Shown here piece after piece: positions 1 through 7,277 of a stretch of 49,054 nt of DNA. Below the pieces are notes generated by a model, which worked only from the letters and a program-made list of their open reading frames with translations, had not been told where the DNA came from and searched no databases. The DNA is from an uncultured Bacteroidales bacterium (GTDB lineage: Bacteria > Bacteroidota > Bacteroidia > Bacteroidales > Paludibacteraceae), in contig CAMOGT010000009.1 in assembly GCA_946614295.1 (NCBI GenBank), forward strand, positions 1 to 49,054. The letters run 5' to 3'. The stretch's first letter is position 1; each line of letters begins with the position of its first letter. The position numbers and the translations under genes are program-made.

Positions 1-335
1 TACCCGACGCGAACGCCATTCCTATTCCGAAGCCCGTAGCAGACGAGGCGATGGATGCTGCTTCTTGTATCGGTTGCGGCGCATGCGCTGCGGCTTGTAA
101 GAACGGCTCGGCAATGCTCTTCGTGGCGGCTAAGGTTTCGCAACTCGCCCTCCTGCCGCAAGGCAAGATTGAGGCGAAAGCGCGCGCCAAAGCCATGGTG
201 GCTAAGATGGACGAACTCGGTTTCGGTAACTGTACCAACACCGGTGCCTGCGCTGCCGAGTGCCCAAAATCCGTCAGTCTGGCGAACATCGCCCGTCTGA
301 ACCGCGAGTTCATCGGTGCCAAGTTCTGCGACTAA
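1..335 (+). CDS. frdB: Fumarate reductase/succinate dehydrogenase iron-sulfur subunit, C-terminal part
   Basis: Only the C-terminal ~110 residues are present; the frame is open from base 3 and the 5' end lies outside the window. The product is the electron-transfer subunit between the flavoprotein and the membrane cytochrome b of fumarate reductase/succinate dehydrogenase, on the cytoplasmic face of the inner membrane. Visible motifs are a ferredoxin-type cluster [11 protein letters not shown] followed by [15 protein letters not shown], the cysteine sets that bind the 4Fe-4S and 3Fe-4S clusters in this family. Wording such as [19 protein letters not shown] is typical of the Bacteroidota FrdB/SdhB form. 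The neighbouring A and C subunits are presumably upstream. The gene ends just before two hairpins, consistent with the end of an operon. Direction of the reaction (fumarate reduction or succinate oxidation) cannot be decided here. Confidence 0.95.
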   Translation, partial: PDANAIPIPKPVADEAMDAASCIGCGACAAACKNGSAMLFVAAKVSQLALLPQGKIEAKARAKAMVAKMDELGFGNCTNTGACAAECPKSVSLANIARLNREFIGAKFCD

Positions 336-337
336 CT

Positions 338-396
338 ATCAGCCATGCGTGGCTGATCTACAATAAAAATGGCGACTCTTCCGAGCCGCCATTTTT
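338..396. terminator. Hairpin plus bidirectional rho-independent terminator
   Basis: A perfect 8-bp hairpin (338-345 with 350-357, loop TGCG) follows the frdB stop. It is followed by a stronger stem with A-run and T-run on its two sides (365-374 with 387-396, extended inside by CTC/GAG, loop about TTCC). The A/T flanks let the second stem terminate both frdB from the left and the convergent pectate lyase gene from the right. Confidence 0.85.
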
Positions 397-411
397 GTGT
401 CCATACGCCGT

Positions 412-3018
412 TTACTCTATGCGTGTACCGGTGATGTCATATACTCTTCCGTCGCGAAGGATGAGCAATTGCCCGTTGCGGATGACCTTGCGGGCATGGC
501 TCGGCTGGTCAATCTCGTGGATGGCTTCTGTGCCGGTGGCGCTGTCGTCGATGAACTTCAGTACCACGATACCCAGCCGCACGTTACCGTTGCCCTCACG
601 CTCGATAGAGTAGGTGCCGGCGGGCAGCTCCTCGGTCTCTAACCGCTTGTACGTACTACTGCCGCCCGGTACATCTAACTCGATCTTGTTCTCGCCGCGT
701 ACCAGGTTGATCTGGCGGTCGCTGCTACCGGACGAAACAGCAAGTGCGTAGAAAATCGCCTTATAACCGCTCGGGATCGTGAACGAACCGAACTTGGACG
801 TGTCGCCCGATCGTTTGGTGATCGAGTAACTCGTACCGTCGATGGTGATACTACCGGCTTGCGAGCTGGTGGAGCTGTACATGTTGGAGAACACGGTTGC
901 ATCGTTCGTCACGCCGTTACTTGTCGCATCTGCTGCGTAGAAGAACCAGAAATGCAGATCTCCCGCGCTGACTGACGGCGTCTCGCCGCTCTGCTCCTCC
1001 CATGCTGCATAGAGTGTGGCATTGCCTGCGGTGGTCCAACTGTTCACACTACTACCGTTCTGGTCGTAGTACTGCTTGCCGGAGCCGTTCTGCGCCGCAT
1101 AGTAACCCTTGAAGGTATATCCCTCTTTGCTCGGGATGGTGATGTTAGGCATCTGTTCGTCGAACGTAGCCGTCACGCTCGCGCTTCCGCCTGTACCGCC
1201 CGTGGCATTGAGCGTCACGGTGTAGCTCAGCGGCTGCCATACAGCGTACAGCGTGAGGTCGTCCGTCAGCGTCACGGACTGACCTGCCGTGTATCGGGTA
1301 CCCGAACCCTTTGCGTTCGTGTTCCATTCTTTGAACGTATAACCGGTCGGCGCGGTGAAGGCGTTGGCGGCTACCGTCACGCTCGTGCCGTTCTGGTCCG
1401 CCATCTCGCCGCTACCGCCATTCTCGTCGTAACTCAGCGTATAACCCGTCGGCTGCGTGCCACCGCCTGAATAGGTCACGTTGATAGCGTAGAAATTGAT
1501 TCCGCTATTGGCGCTACCCATGTAGATGGTTGTTGCACCACCGGTATAGTTGTATGTCTCTTTGGAGGGGGTCAGACCGATAGCGAGCGTACCGATAGTG
1601 CTACCGCCATAACTGCCGGAGTAGATATTCAATACCCGCTCATTGCCGGTCTGTGAGCTGGAGCTGACGGCATATACCTCTATCGTACAGTCTCCCGTGA
1701 CGTTGAACTTGAAGTGACGTGCGGTAGCTGAACCACTGCCACCTGTTTTGGCGCGGTGGGTAAAGGTATGACCGCTAATGGTCTTATTGCTTCCGTCGAT
1801 AACCACGGTTGCGCTACTCGATGCCGCAATTGTCAAGCCATTTACCGTTGTTGTACTGCTAATCGTACCGAGGGCGTTGAAATAGCTGGTCGAGAAATCC
1901 CATGTCAGATCGGAGGTCACCGGTGTCGGGTCGGGATCAGGCGTAGGATCTACGGGATCCGGATCCGGCGTCGGCGTACTGCCGCCGTCGCAGGATGAAC
2001 CTACCTGACCGCTCGAGTTCACTACCAGCGTCGCACCCGCGCCGCATGAAGCGTTCGTGACGTAGGTAACAGCCGTGGCTGCACTCAGCTGGTCGTAGCT
2101 GTAGCTTGGCGCATTGACCGTACCGCTGTTGGAGGGTAGTTTGCCCGCGCAGTTAACGAACTTGCAGGCGTTCGTGCCGCCGTAGGACTTGAAGATATTC
2201 TTGGCAGTGTTCGCTTTGCCGGCAAACGTGCAGCCCTCGAAATACGCTTTCGCGTTCTCCGGACCTACATAGTAGTTGGCTACCGAGCTGTTCCAGTAGC
2301 AGTTCAGAAAATGCAGCTCCGCGTTGCGGCAGCGCAGCATCCTTTCCTTGCATCCTTCGTCCCACCAGCAGTACGCCCAGGTCATGTTATACGTGCCGTC
2401 CGAAGGCTTGTCGGAGGACGATGAGCCGAGCAGGTTCGTGAACCGGTGGTCGTCCGCGCCGCCCGAACCGCCCGCTTTCGGCGCTTTCAGATAGCGGAAA
2501 CGACACCAACTCACGGTCACGTTATCCGTTTTGGCTTTGTTGTCGAAATTACCGTCACATCCGTCCTGGAAATCGCAGTGATCCACCCATGCTTTGGTTA
2601 CATTCTCAAAACACAGCAGGTCGTTTCCGTCGCAGTCGTACGCGCCCGGACCCACGAACGTGATATTACGGATAATAAGATTACTGAATCGTTTGACATA
2701 CAAGATACCGGAATTGGTGGCATCCTGCTTGGTGCTGGTCAGTGTGACACCCGGGAGTGCCATCAGCGTCACGTTAGAGCCGTCCTGTACGGAGAGCATG
2801 GAGGTGAAGGTCAGATCCTGGGTGATGATGATCACCTTGTTCTTGCCTTTGTTCAGCGCCGACTTCAACTCGCTCACGCTTTTCACCAACGTAGGCGTAG
2901 CGTTGCCGCCACCTGTCGCGCCGGAGCCGTAGCCCCAGGACGAACTTGCACAATAATTAACCGCCCATACCGGCATAAGTAACAGCGCACATAGTGCAAC
3001 AATCAGAAATCTTTTCAT
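412..3018 (-). CDS. Secreted PL1-type pectate lyase with InlB repeats and T9SS-like C-terminal tail
   Basis: 868 residues from the ATG at 3018, chosen because it starts a clear signal peptide (MKRFLIVALCALLLMPVWA) and lies 24 nt from a promoter; an in-frame ATG at 3126 would sit upstream of that promoter. Residues ~30-335 form a right-handed beta-helix pectate lyase of the PL1 type: NLIIRNITF, WVDHCDFQDGCDGNFDNK (the conserved DH and calcium-binding aspartates) and CKERMLRCRN (conserved arginines). Such enzymes cleave polygalacturonan by beta-elimination. A proline/aspartate linker follows (~342-368), then a beta-rich module, two InlB/Listeria-Bacteroides repeats (~567-720, ending LYAVW and LYAAW), a further beta module, and a C-terminal segment (KVIRNGQLLILRDGRVYDITG) resembling T9SS sorting tails. 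I infer export through the T9SS encoded at 7510-13389. Substrate specificity is inferred from family only. Confidence 0.88.
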   Translation of the reverse strand: MKRFLIVALCALLLMPVWAVNYCASSSWGYGSGATGGGNATPTLVKSVSELKSALNKGKNKVIIITQDLTFTSMLSVQDGSNVTLMALPGVTLTSTKQDATNSGILYVKRFSNLIIRNITFVGPGAYDCDGNDLLCFENVTKAWVDHCDFQDGCDGNFDNKAKTDNVTVSWCRFRYLKAPKAGGSGGADDHRFTNLLGSSSSDKPSDGTYNMTWAYCWWDEGCKERMLRCRNAELHFLNCYWNSSVANYYVGPENAKAYFEGCTFAGKANTAKNIFKSYGGTNACKFVNCAGKLPSNSGTVNAPSYSYDQLSAATAVTYVTNASCGAGATLVVNSSGQVGSSCDGGSTPTPDPDPVDPTPDPDPTPVTSDLTWDFSTSYFNALGTISSTTTVNGLTIAASSSATVVIDGSNKTISGHTFTHRAKTGGSGSATARHFKFNVTGDCTIEVYAVSSSSQTGNERVLNIYSGSYGGSTIGTLAIGLTPSKETYNYTGGATTIYMGSANSGINFYAINVTYSGGGTQPTGYTLSYDENGGSGEMADQNGTSVTVAANAFTAPTGYTFKEWNTNAKGSGTRYTAGQSVTLTDDLTLYAVWQPLSYTVTLNATGGTGGSASVTATFDEQMPNITIPSKEGYTFKGYYAAQNGSGKQYYDQNGSSVNSWTTAGNATLYAAWEEQSGETPSVSAGDLHFWFFYAADATSNGVTNDATVFSNMYSSTSSQAGSITIDGTSYSITKRSGDTSKFGSFTIPSGYKAIFYALAVSSGSSDRQINLVRGENKIELDVPGGSSTYKRLETEELPAGTYSIEREGNGNVRLGIVVLKFIDDSATGTEAIHEIDQPSHARKVIRNGQLLILRDGRVYDITGTRIE

Positions 3019-3041
3019 ACCTTGCTGTTTTATTTGCACTG

Positions 3042-3073
3042 CAAAATTAGTATAATTTTTCCGTATGTGCAAA
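3042..3073 (-). promoter_or_regulatory. Promoter of the pectate lyase gene
   Basis: On the minus strand TTTG (3073-3070) is followed after 20 nt by TAATTTTG (3049-3042), matching the Bacteroidota -33/-7 consensus. It lies 24 nt upstream of the chosen ATG and supports that start. Confidence 0.75.
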
Positions 3074-3170
3074 TTATTCCACACTTTGCTACATTTTCCG
3101 TCATTTTTTACACACTGTGATACCAACGCTATAAAAAATCAAGGTACAAGTCATTTTTTCCCTTTTTTTC

Positions 3171-3202
3171 TTGCACATTCCCCCCAAAAAGCAGTACCTT
3201 TG
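3171..3202 (+). promoter_or_regulatory. Plus-strand promoter facing the gene-poor region
   Basis: TTG (3171-3173), 21 nt, TACCTTTG (3195-3202). The element is as good as those before real genes in this window, yet no recognisable gene follows for 800 bases on this strand; only a short leaderless frame (3212-3280) and the hairpin region lie downstream. Confidence 0.5.
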
Positions 3203-3211
3203 AATACCCGT

Positions 3212-3280
3212 ATGGCAACAAACTGCCTCTCTGTGCTTAACTGCCGTCCCTACGACGACACCCAACCCGTGGATGGATAG
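3212..3280 (+). CDS. Possible leaderless 22-residue peptide
   Basis: An ATG at 3212, about 9 nt after the promoter -7 box, opens a 22-codon frame (MATNCLSVLNCRPYDDTQPV...) ending in TAG at 3278-3280. No Shine-Dalgarno sequence is visible; transcripts starting around 3208-3211 would be nearly leaderless. I recognise no family and two cysteines are the only notable residues. It may be chance; the position directly behind a consensus promoter is the only support. Confidence 0.2.
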   Translation: MATNCLSVLNCRPYDDTQPVDG

Positions 3281-3341
3281 TAAGGGAGAGGGGGATTGGA
3301 GGAGGTAAATGCCAATAGAAACATTGCAGGTAAAACATAGA

Positions 3342-3437
3342 GCAGATGAGCAGATGAGCAGATGAGCAGTTGTTTTCTTAAACTATACACACCCACGCGT
3401 GTGTGTGATATTTATATAATGAGCTGCTCATCTGCTC
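3342..3437. repeat. Tandem 8-mers with a distant inverted copy
   Basis: GCAGATGA is repeated three times and followed by GCAG (3342-3369). A perfect 14-nt inverted copy of GAGCAGATGAGCAG (3356-3369) lies at 3424-3437. The loop between them holds a second inverted repeat of CACAC/GTGTG type around ACGCGT (about 3388-3407), so the whole block can fold into a long two-part hairpin. No gene is seen here. Confidence 0.8.
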
Positions 3438-3483
3438 AGCCGCTCACCCTGTCAGCCTAAAATGCCGGATGAAAGTCTGGGTC

Positions 3484-3967
3484 GGAGCATCGCTCCACGC
3501 GGCTCCTCCCGTTCGAATTGCCAAGTCAAGGCAATTCTCCATGGCGGAATGGACATAGAAAGCCCCACCCGACCTCCCCGTGGAGGGGAGGAGATAGGAA
3601 ATAGTAGATAGGGAAACCCGCATAAAATGCGGGGCTAATAAACGAAGGACAAACCCGCTCGCGGAACTCGCGCGCACAGGACACCGAGGGGCGGAGAGGT
3701 TCGCGCAATGATGCGCGAAAAATGCAAGATGATGGTTCGCGCAATGATGCGCGAAAAATGCACAGAGAAAAGCCGGCATAGTATGCTGGGGAATGGAAGA
3801 AAGGAAAGCGGGCATAGTATGCCGGGGAATGAACATACGAAGAAAGGACGGGACGTAGATGTCCGTAATGCGAACGAGATGCGAACGGTGGAAGAGGCTA
3901 ACAAGAGGCTAATTGTGCAACGATGTCCGACTAAATGGAAAGATACGCCCGCGCGTAAAGCCGCGCG
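3484..3967. repeat. Array of short hairpins with variable arms (intergenic)
   Basis: At least nine short palindromes lie in this stretch: GGAGC-ATC-GCTCC (3484-3496), GAATTGCC/GGCAATTC (3515-3537), CCTCC/GGAGG (3573-3586), CCCGCAT-AAA-ATGCGGG (3617-3633), an imperfect GC-rich one near 3657-3673, TTCGCGCA-ATGA-TGCGCGAA twice (3700-3719, 3736-3755), CCGGCATA/TATGCTGG (3773-3789), GGCATA-G-TATGCC (3811-3823), GGAC/GTCC (3851-3864) and CGCGCG/CGCGCG (3950-3967). Centres from 3709 to 3817 are spaced close to 36 bp; others are 40 bp or more apart. Arms differ, but right flanks share a G-rich then AATG pattern. Frames open across the region translate to repetitive, biased peptides and look like by-products. 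It is not a CRISPR array, because the repeated part is the structure and not the sequence. Confidence 0.75.
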
Positions 3968-3992
3968 CAGAAATGCACGATGCAGAGAAAAG

Positions 3993-4018
3993 GAGCACCA
4001 ATCTGGTGCTCTTTTTTT
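3993..4018. terminator. Terminator after ybeY
   Basis: Perfect 8-bp stem GAGCACCA (3993-4000), loop ATC, TGGTGCTC (4004-4011), with seven T on the right and AAAA on the left. Read on the minus strand it follows the ybeY stop directly; it could also stop plus-strand transcripts from the hairpin region. Confidence 0.85.
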
Positions 4019-4427
4019 ACCACTTGGCGAGGGCTTTTTCCTCTTTGGCGGTCATCTGAGTTTTGGTCTCGGGCGTCTTGTCGCCCTGTCCCGTGAGGTG
4101 GAGGACCCCGTGGATGATGATCCGCCGCAGTTCGTCCTCAAAGGGCACTCCGACCGTCTCCGCATTCGAACGCACGGTGTCCAGCGAGATGAAGATATCG
4201 CCGTTGAGCGTGGTACCCGCCGTGTAGTCAAAGGTGATGACGTCGGTGTAGTAGTCGTGACCGAGGAACTGACGGTTAACCTCCAGTTCCCGCTCGTCGG
4301 AGCAGAAGATATAGGTGATATTCCCCACCGTAAACCCGTAATCGGCAGCCACCGCCCGTATCCAACGGTTCACGCGGCGCTCGTCCAACGACGGCATCAG
4401 GGTATCTTGACAGATATAATTTACCAT
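4017..4427 (-). CDS. ybeY: Endoribonuclease YbeY (16S rRNA maturation)
   Basis: 136 residues, normal for the family. YbeY is a zinc-dependent single-strand endoribonuclease acting in 16S rRNA 3' maturation and ribosome quality control in the cytoplasm. Visible signatures are DVITFDY and the C-terminal HGVLHLTG. The canonical motif is HGxLHLxGYDH; here it reads HGVLHLTGQGDK, so the third metal-ligand histidine is replaced by aspartate. From memory, Bacteroidota YbeY proteins commonly have GYKDK at this place, so the change is probably lineage-typical. The gene lies 22 nt behind spmAB and is probably co-transcribed with it. Its start codon sits inside a run of 7-mers (4419-4453). Confidence 0.93.
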   Translation of the reverse strand: MVNYICQDTLMPSLDERRVNRWIRAVAADYGFTVGNITYIFCSDERELEVNRQFLGHDYYTDVITFDYTAGTTLNGDIFISLDTVRSNAETVGVPFEDELRRIIIHGVLHLTGQGDKTPETKTQMTAKEEKALAKW

Positions 4428-4453
4428 TTGTCCATTTACTATTTGTTATTTAT
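4419..4453. repeat. 7-mer run spanning the spmAB-ybeY junction
   Basis: Five degenerate heptamers of the form (A/C/T)ATTT(A/G)(C/T) on the plus strand cover the stop codon of spmAB, the whole 22-nt gap and the start codon of ybeY. It is the same family of junction repeat as at 46171-46214. Confidence 0.7.
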
Positions 4454-5682
4454 CCGAAGAAGACCGGGGCAATGGCAAAAGCCGCTATCACACCCGCCAG
4501 ATCAGCCAACAGGCAGCACGCTACGGCGTGGCGCGTGTCCTTGATGTTTACCGACCCGAAATAGACCGCCAGGACGTAGAAGGTGGTGTCCGTCGTGCCC
4601 TGCAGGATACAGCAGAGCCTGCCGACGAGCGAGTCCGCTCCGTGGGTGGTCATGGCTTCCAGCATCAGTCCGCGTGCCCCGCTGCCGGAGAGAGGTTTCA
4701 TCAGGGCTGTCGGTACGGCGCCTGCCAAGTCGGGGTTGATGCCGCATGCAGCAAAACACCACGCGATACCCTGCTCCAGCAAGTCCATTGCGCCGCAGGC
4801 GCGGAACATACCTACGGCAACCAAGATGGCGATGAGGTAGGGGATGATACCTACAGCGGTTTGGAAACCGCCTTTGGCTCCGTCAATAAAGGCATCGTAC
4901 ACGTTGATCTTTTTGAAAGAAGCCTGGAGGATGAACCAGCATATGACGCCTAACAGCAGGATAGCCGCAATGGCAGCGGAAACGACGGAGAGCGTGTGCG
5001 GATCCATGCGCGAGGCACCCCATACCAGCGCTCCGACCAATGCCGTCAGACCGATGATTGTACCTAAGACAACGGGGTCTTTCATCCTGATCTTCTGGGC
5101 GATGCAGACGCATATCAGCCCGACGAGGGTCGCTACGTAGGTCGCTATGAGGATAGGGAGGAACACGTCCGCGGGGTTCTCTGCGCCGAGTTGTGCGCGG
5201 TACGCCATGATGGTTGTCGGAATCAGCGTCAGACCGCTCGCGCCCAGCACCACGAACATGATCATCGCGTTCGAGGCTTTCGCCTTGTCTTGGTTCAGTT
5301 CCTGCAGTTCGCCCATCGCTTTCAGCCCCATCGGCGTGGCGGCATTGTCGAGACCGAGCATGTTCGCCGCGATATTCATGAGCATCGTACCGAAGACCGG
5401 ATGACCCTTCGGGATGTCCGGGAAGATACGGCTGAAGAAGGGATTGATCGCTTTGCCGAGCGTGTTGACCGCCCCTGCCTGCTCGCCGATCTTCATGATA
5501 CCCATCCAGAGCGACAGGACACCCGTCAGACCGAGAGAGAGCTCGAAACCCGTCTTGGCATTGTCAAAAGTGGAATTGAGAATAGCGGAGAAAATATCCG
5601 CGTTGCCGAACCAAATAGCTTGCACGAGACCGGTCAGGACCGCCAGCAAGATGAGTGAAATCCAAATATAATTCAAAATCAT
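4450..5682 (-). CDS. Fused SpmA-SpmB nucleoside-recognition (Gate) membrane protein
   Basis: 410 residues, with many hydrophobic helices along the whole length, so an inner-membrane protein. The N-terminal half (LTGVLSLWMGIMKIGEQAG, MLMNIAANMLGLDNAATPMGLKAM, FVVLGASGLTLIPTTIMAYR) matches SpmA; the C-terminal half (DAFIDGAKGGFQTAVGIIPYLIAILVAVGMFRACGAM, TALMKPLSGSGARGLMLEAM, LCCILQGTTDTTFYVLAVYFG) matches SpmB. In Bacillus the two are separate spore-maturation proteins; in Bacteroidota the fused form occurs in organisms that do not form spores, and its substrate is not established. It is the first gene of a probable operon with ybeY and has its own promoter overlapping the divergent methyltransferase promoter. 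Confidence 0.9.
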   Translation of the reverse strand: MILNYIWISLILLAVLTGLVQAIWFGNADIFSAILNSTFDNAKTGFELSLGLTGVLSLWMGIMKIGEQAGAVNTLGKAINPFFSRIFPDIPKGHPVFGTMLMNIAANMLGLDNAATPMGLKAMGELQELNQDKAKASNAMIMFVVLGASGLTLIPTTIMAYRAQLGAENPADVFLPILIATYVATLVGLICVCIAQKIRMKDPVVLGTIIGLTALVGALVWGASRMDPHTLSVVSAAIAAILLLGVICWFILQASFKKINVYDAFIDGAKGGFQTAVGIIPYLIAILVAVGMFRACGAMDLLEQGIAWCFAACGINPDLAGAVPTALMKPLSGSGARGLMLEAMTTHGADSLVGRLCCILQGTTDTTFYVLAVYFGSVNIKDTRHAVACCLLADLAGVIAAFAIAPVFFG

Positions 5683-5686
5683 GCCA

Positions 5687-5718
5687 CAAAATTACACTTT
5701 TTTTTGCATATGTGCAAA
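5687..5718 (-). promoter_or_regulatory. Promoter of spmAB-ybeY
   Basis: On the minus strand TTTG (5718-5715), 20 nt, TAATTTTG (5694-5687), only about 5 nt before the ATG at 5682. The transcript would be leaderless or nearly so. It overlaps the plus-strand promoter at 5703-5734; the two -33 boxes together form the inverted repeat TTTGCATATGTGCAAA (5703-5718). Confidence 0.75.
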
Positions 5719-5734
5719 TAATTTAGTAATTTTG
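5703..5734 (+). promoter_or_regulatory. Promoter of the methyltransferase gene
   Basis: TTTG (5703-5706), 20 nt, TAATTTTG (5727-5734), 8 nt before the ATG at 5743, so a very short leader is expected. It shares its upstream half with the divergent spmAB promoter. Confidence 0.75.
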
Positions 5735-5742
5735 CGCCCTAA

Positions 5743-6585
5743 ATGGCAGAAAAAGCACCATTCCATAGAATAGCGGCGTTCCTGAAGCACCGTTTGACGG
5801 CTTGGAACACAAGCGGCGAAGGTATCCATTCGCCGTACCTCTTTGAACTGGTACGGTTCATTCTGCGCGACGGGAACTCCTACTATTGTTTCGAGGACAT
5901 CGAGCGTCGGCGGGAGTTGCTGCTCGCCTGTCCTGACGAACTGGAGGTCGTGGACTACGGTTCGCAGGGCTCTCCCGAGGGGAGGAAGGTAACCCGGCGC
6001 GTGTGCGACATCGCCCGCACGCATCTGGAGCGTCCCGCAGTAGGGCAGGCACTCTTCCGCATCGTCAACTGGGTGAGCCGGCAGGAGAAACGCCCTCTCT
6101 CGATACTCGAGTTAGGCACTTCGTTCGGGATCACCACCGCATATCTGGCAGCTCCGGACAGCCGGAACAGGGTGGTGACAATGGAGGGAAGCCGTGAGGT
6201 ACTGAAGGTGGCGCAGGGCGTCTGGCGGGCGCTCAAGATGGAGAATATCGAGTGGATGGAAGGACCGATAGACGACACCTTATTTAATGCACGCGCGCAC
6301 GTGAGAGACGGTTCTCCCTCATTGCCGGAGAGTCTCGACATCGCCTATCTGGATGCCAACCATACGTACGAGGCTACGAAGCGTTATGCCGCCTGCCTTC
6401 TGCCGAAATTGACGGAGAAAGGAATACTTATTATCGACGATATCCATTATTCCGAAGCGATGGAGCGGGCGTGGAACGAACTGAAAGCGGATGCACGCGT
6501 GACCACCACGATGGATCTGTATCACGTGGGATTGCTTTTCGTGGATCCCCATTACCTCAAGCGGCACTACACTATCAAATTATAA
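5743..6585 (+). CDS. Class I SAM-dependent methyltransferase
   Basis: 280 residues. The SAM-binding motif I is SILELGTSFGITTAYLA, followed by a motif II acid (VVTMEGS), a motif resembling IAYLDANHTYEATKRY, and GILIIDDIHYS, the pattern of Methyltransf_24-like O-methyltransferases. About 100 N-terminal residues (GIHSPYLFELVRFILRD...) form a lineage-specific extension. The product is predicted cytoplasmic and its substrate is unknown; it has no signal peptide or membrane segment. The next gene, a cobalamin adenosyltransferase, follows after a 38-nt gap filled by 7-mer repeats that also make up the last codons of this gene. Confidence 0.85.
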   Translation: MAEKAPFHRIAAFLKHRLTAWNTSGEGIHSPYLFELVRFILRDGNSYYCFEDIERRRELLLACPDELEVVDYGSQGSPEGRKVTRRVCDIARTHLERPAVGQALFRIVNWVSRQEKRPLSILELGTSFGITTAYLAAPDSRNRVVTMEGSREVLKVAQGVWRALKMENIEWMEGPIDDTLFNARAHVRDGSPSLPESLDIAYLDANHTYEATKRYAACLLPKLTEKGILIIDDIHYSEAMERAWNELKADARVTTTMDLYHVGLLFVDPHYLKRHYTIKL

Positions 6586-6623
6586 ATTACAAATTACAAA
6601 TTACGAATTACCAATTAGCAATC
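6578..6623 (+). repeat. 7-mer run filling a gene junction
   Basis: AATTATA, AATTACA, AATTACA, AATTACG, AATTACC and AATTAGC, then AATC directly before the ATG at 6624. The run includes the end and stop codon of the methyltransferase gene and fills the entire intergenic gap. Confidence 0.9.
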
Positions 6624-7148
6624 ATGATCTATACTAAAACAGGGGACAAAGGTGAGACCTCGCTTGCCTCGGGACGGCGGGTCTCCAAAACAGATGTCCG
6701 CATAGAGGCGTACGGCACGGTGGATGAACTCAACAGTTGGGTAGGGGCGCTGCAAAGCGTAATTACGAATGACGAATTACGAGTGGAGAACAGCAAGCAG
6801 TTAGCTGTGATCCAGAACAAACTCTTCAATCTGGGAGCCGAATTGAGTGAAGCTCCGGGCGAATGGATTACGGAGAATGATGTGAATGCAGTGGAGAAAT
6901 GGATAGATGAGATACAAGCCGTTGTGCCTCCGCAGCGTGCGTTTATACTGCCTGCCGGAAGCGAACCCGTGACCCGTTGTCACATATGTCGTACGATTTG
7001 TCGCCGCGCAGAGCGCAGAATGATAGATGCGAAAGCGTCCGATATTGCATTACGATATATTAATCGCCTGAGTGATTACTTTTTTGTACTTTCACGCCTT
7101 GTTTGCTATCAAAATGGCGAAACGGAAATAGAATGGAAAAAAGCATGA
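6624..7148 (+). CDS. Cob(I)yrinic acid a,c-diamide adenosyltransferase, PduO type
   Basis: 174 residues from the ATG at 6624. A start further upstream would lie in the preceding methyltransferase gene and repeat run, and MIYTKTGDKGETSL is the standard N-terminus. The enzyme transfers the adenosyl group of ATP to corrinoid cobalt to make adenosylcobalamin. The ATP-binding N-terminal motif YTKTGDKG and the C-terminal helix CRTICRRAERRM with LRYINRLSDYFFVLSR are conserved features of the PduO/Cob_adeno_trans family. Bases 6760-6786 are three to four copies of the 7-mer GAATTAC type and encode ITNDELRVE in a surface region, apparently an in-frame repeat insertion. No cobalamin-dependent gene lies beside it. 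Confidence 0.93.
   Translation: MIYTKTGDKGETSLASGRRVSKTDVRIEAYGTVDELNSWVGALQSVITNDELRVENSKQLAVIQNKLFNLGAELSEAPGEWITENDVNAVEKWIDEIQAVVPPQRAFILPAGSEPVTRCHICRTICRRAERRMIDAKASDIALRYINRLSDYFFVLSRLVCYQNGETEIEWKKA
6760..6786 (+). repeat. 7-mer run inside the adenosyltransferase gene
   Basis: TAATTAC, GAATGAC, GAATTAC, GAGTGG: degenerate copies of the same heptamer that fills the junction upstream, here translated. Confidence 0.65.
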
Positions 7149-7223
7149 TAATGTGTAATAATTGACGGAAAAGTGTAAAACAGTGGAAATTTTGGTGAAA
7201 AATGTAAAATTAAGCACAAATTA

Positions 7224-7255
7224 TTTGCACGTATCACAGAATTTTACTACTTTTG
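7224..7255 (+). promoter_or_regulatory. Promoter of the DUF2795-T9SS gene run
   Basis: TTTG (7224-7227), 20 nt, TACTTTTG (7248-7255). The ATG of the DUF2795 gene is at 7278. No other equally good promoter was seen before gldK, so this is probably the main promoter of the T9SS operon. Confidence 0.75.
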
Positions 7256-7277
7256 CACGATTTTTTGTATAGCGCGT

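Noticed and set aside
3444..3836. A 130-codon minus-strand frame with repeated peptide FFAHHCAN
   Set aside because: The peptide repetition only reflects the duplicated DNA palindromes; no start context or promoter is seen.
3600..3967. Possible CRISPR array because of about 36-bp spacing
   Set aside because: The recurrent part is palindromic and variable, the intervals are not unique spacers of constant length, and no cas genes are present.
4017..4427. YbeY active-site loss because the third histidine is Asp
   Set aside because: As far as I recall the GYKD-type variant is usual for YbeY of this phylum, so it is probably not a defect.
3708..4544. A 278-codon plus-strand frame running through the hairpin array and ybeY
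   Set aside because: Its first part translates hairpins into repetitive peptide and the rest is antisense to ybeY and spmAB, so it is not a credible gene.
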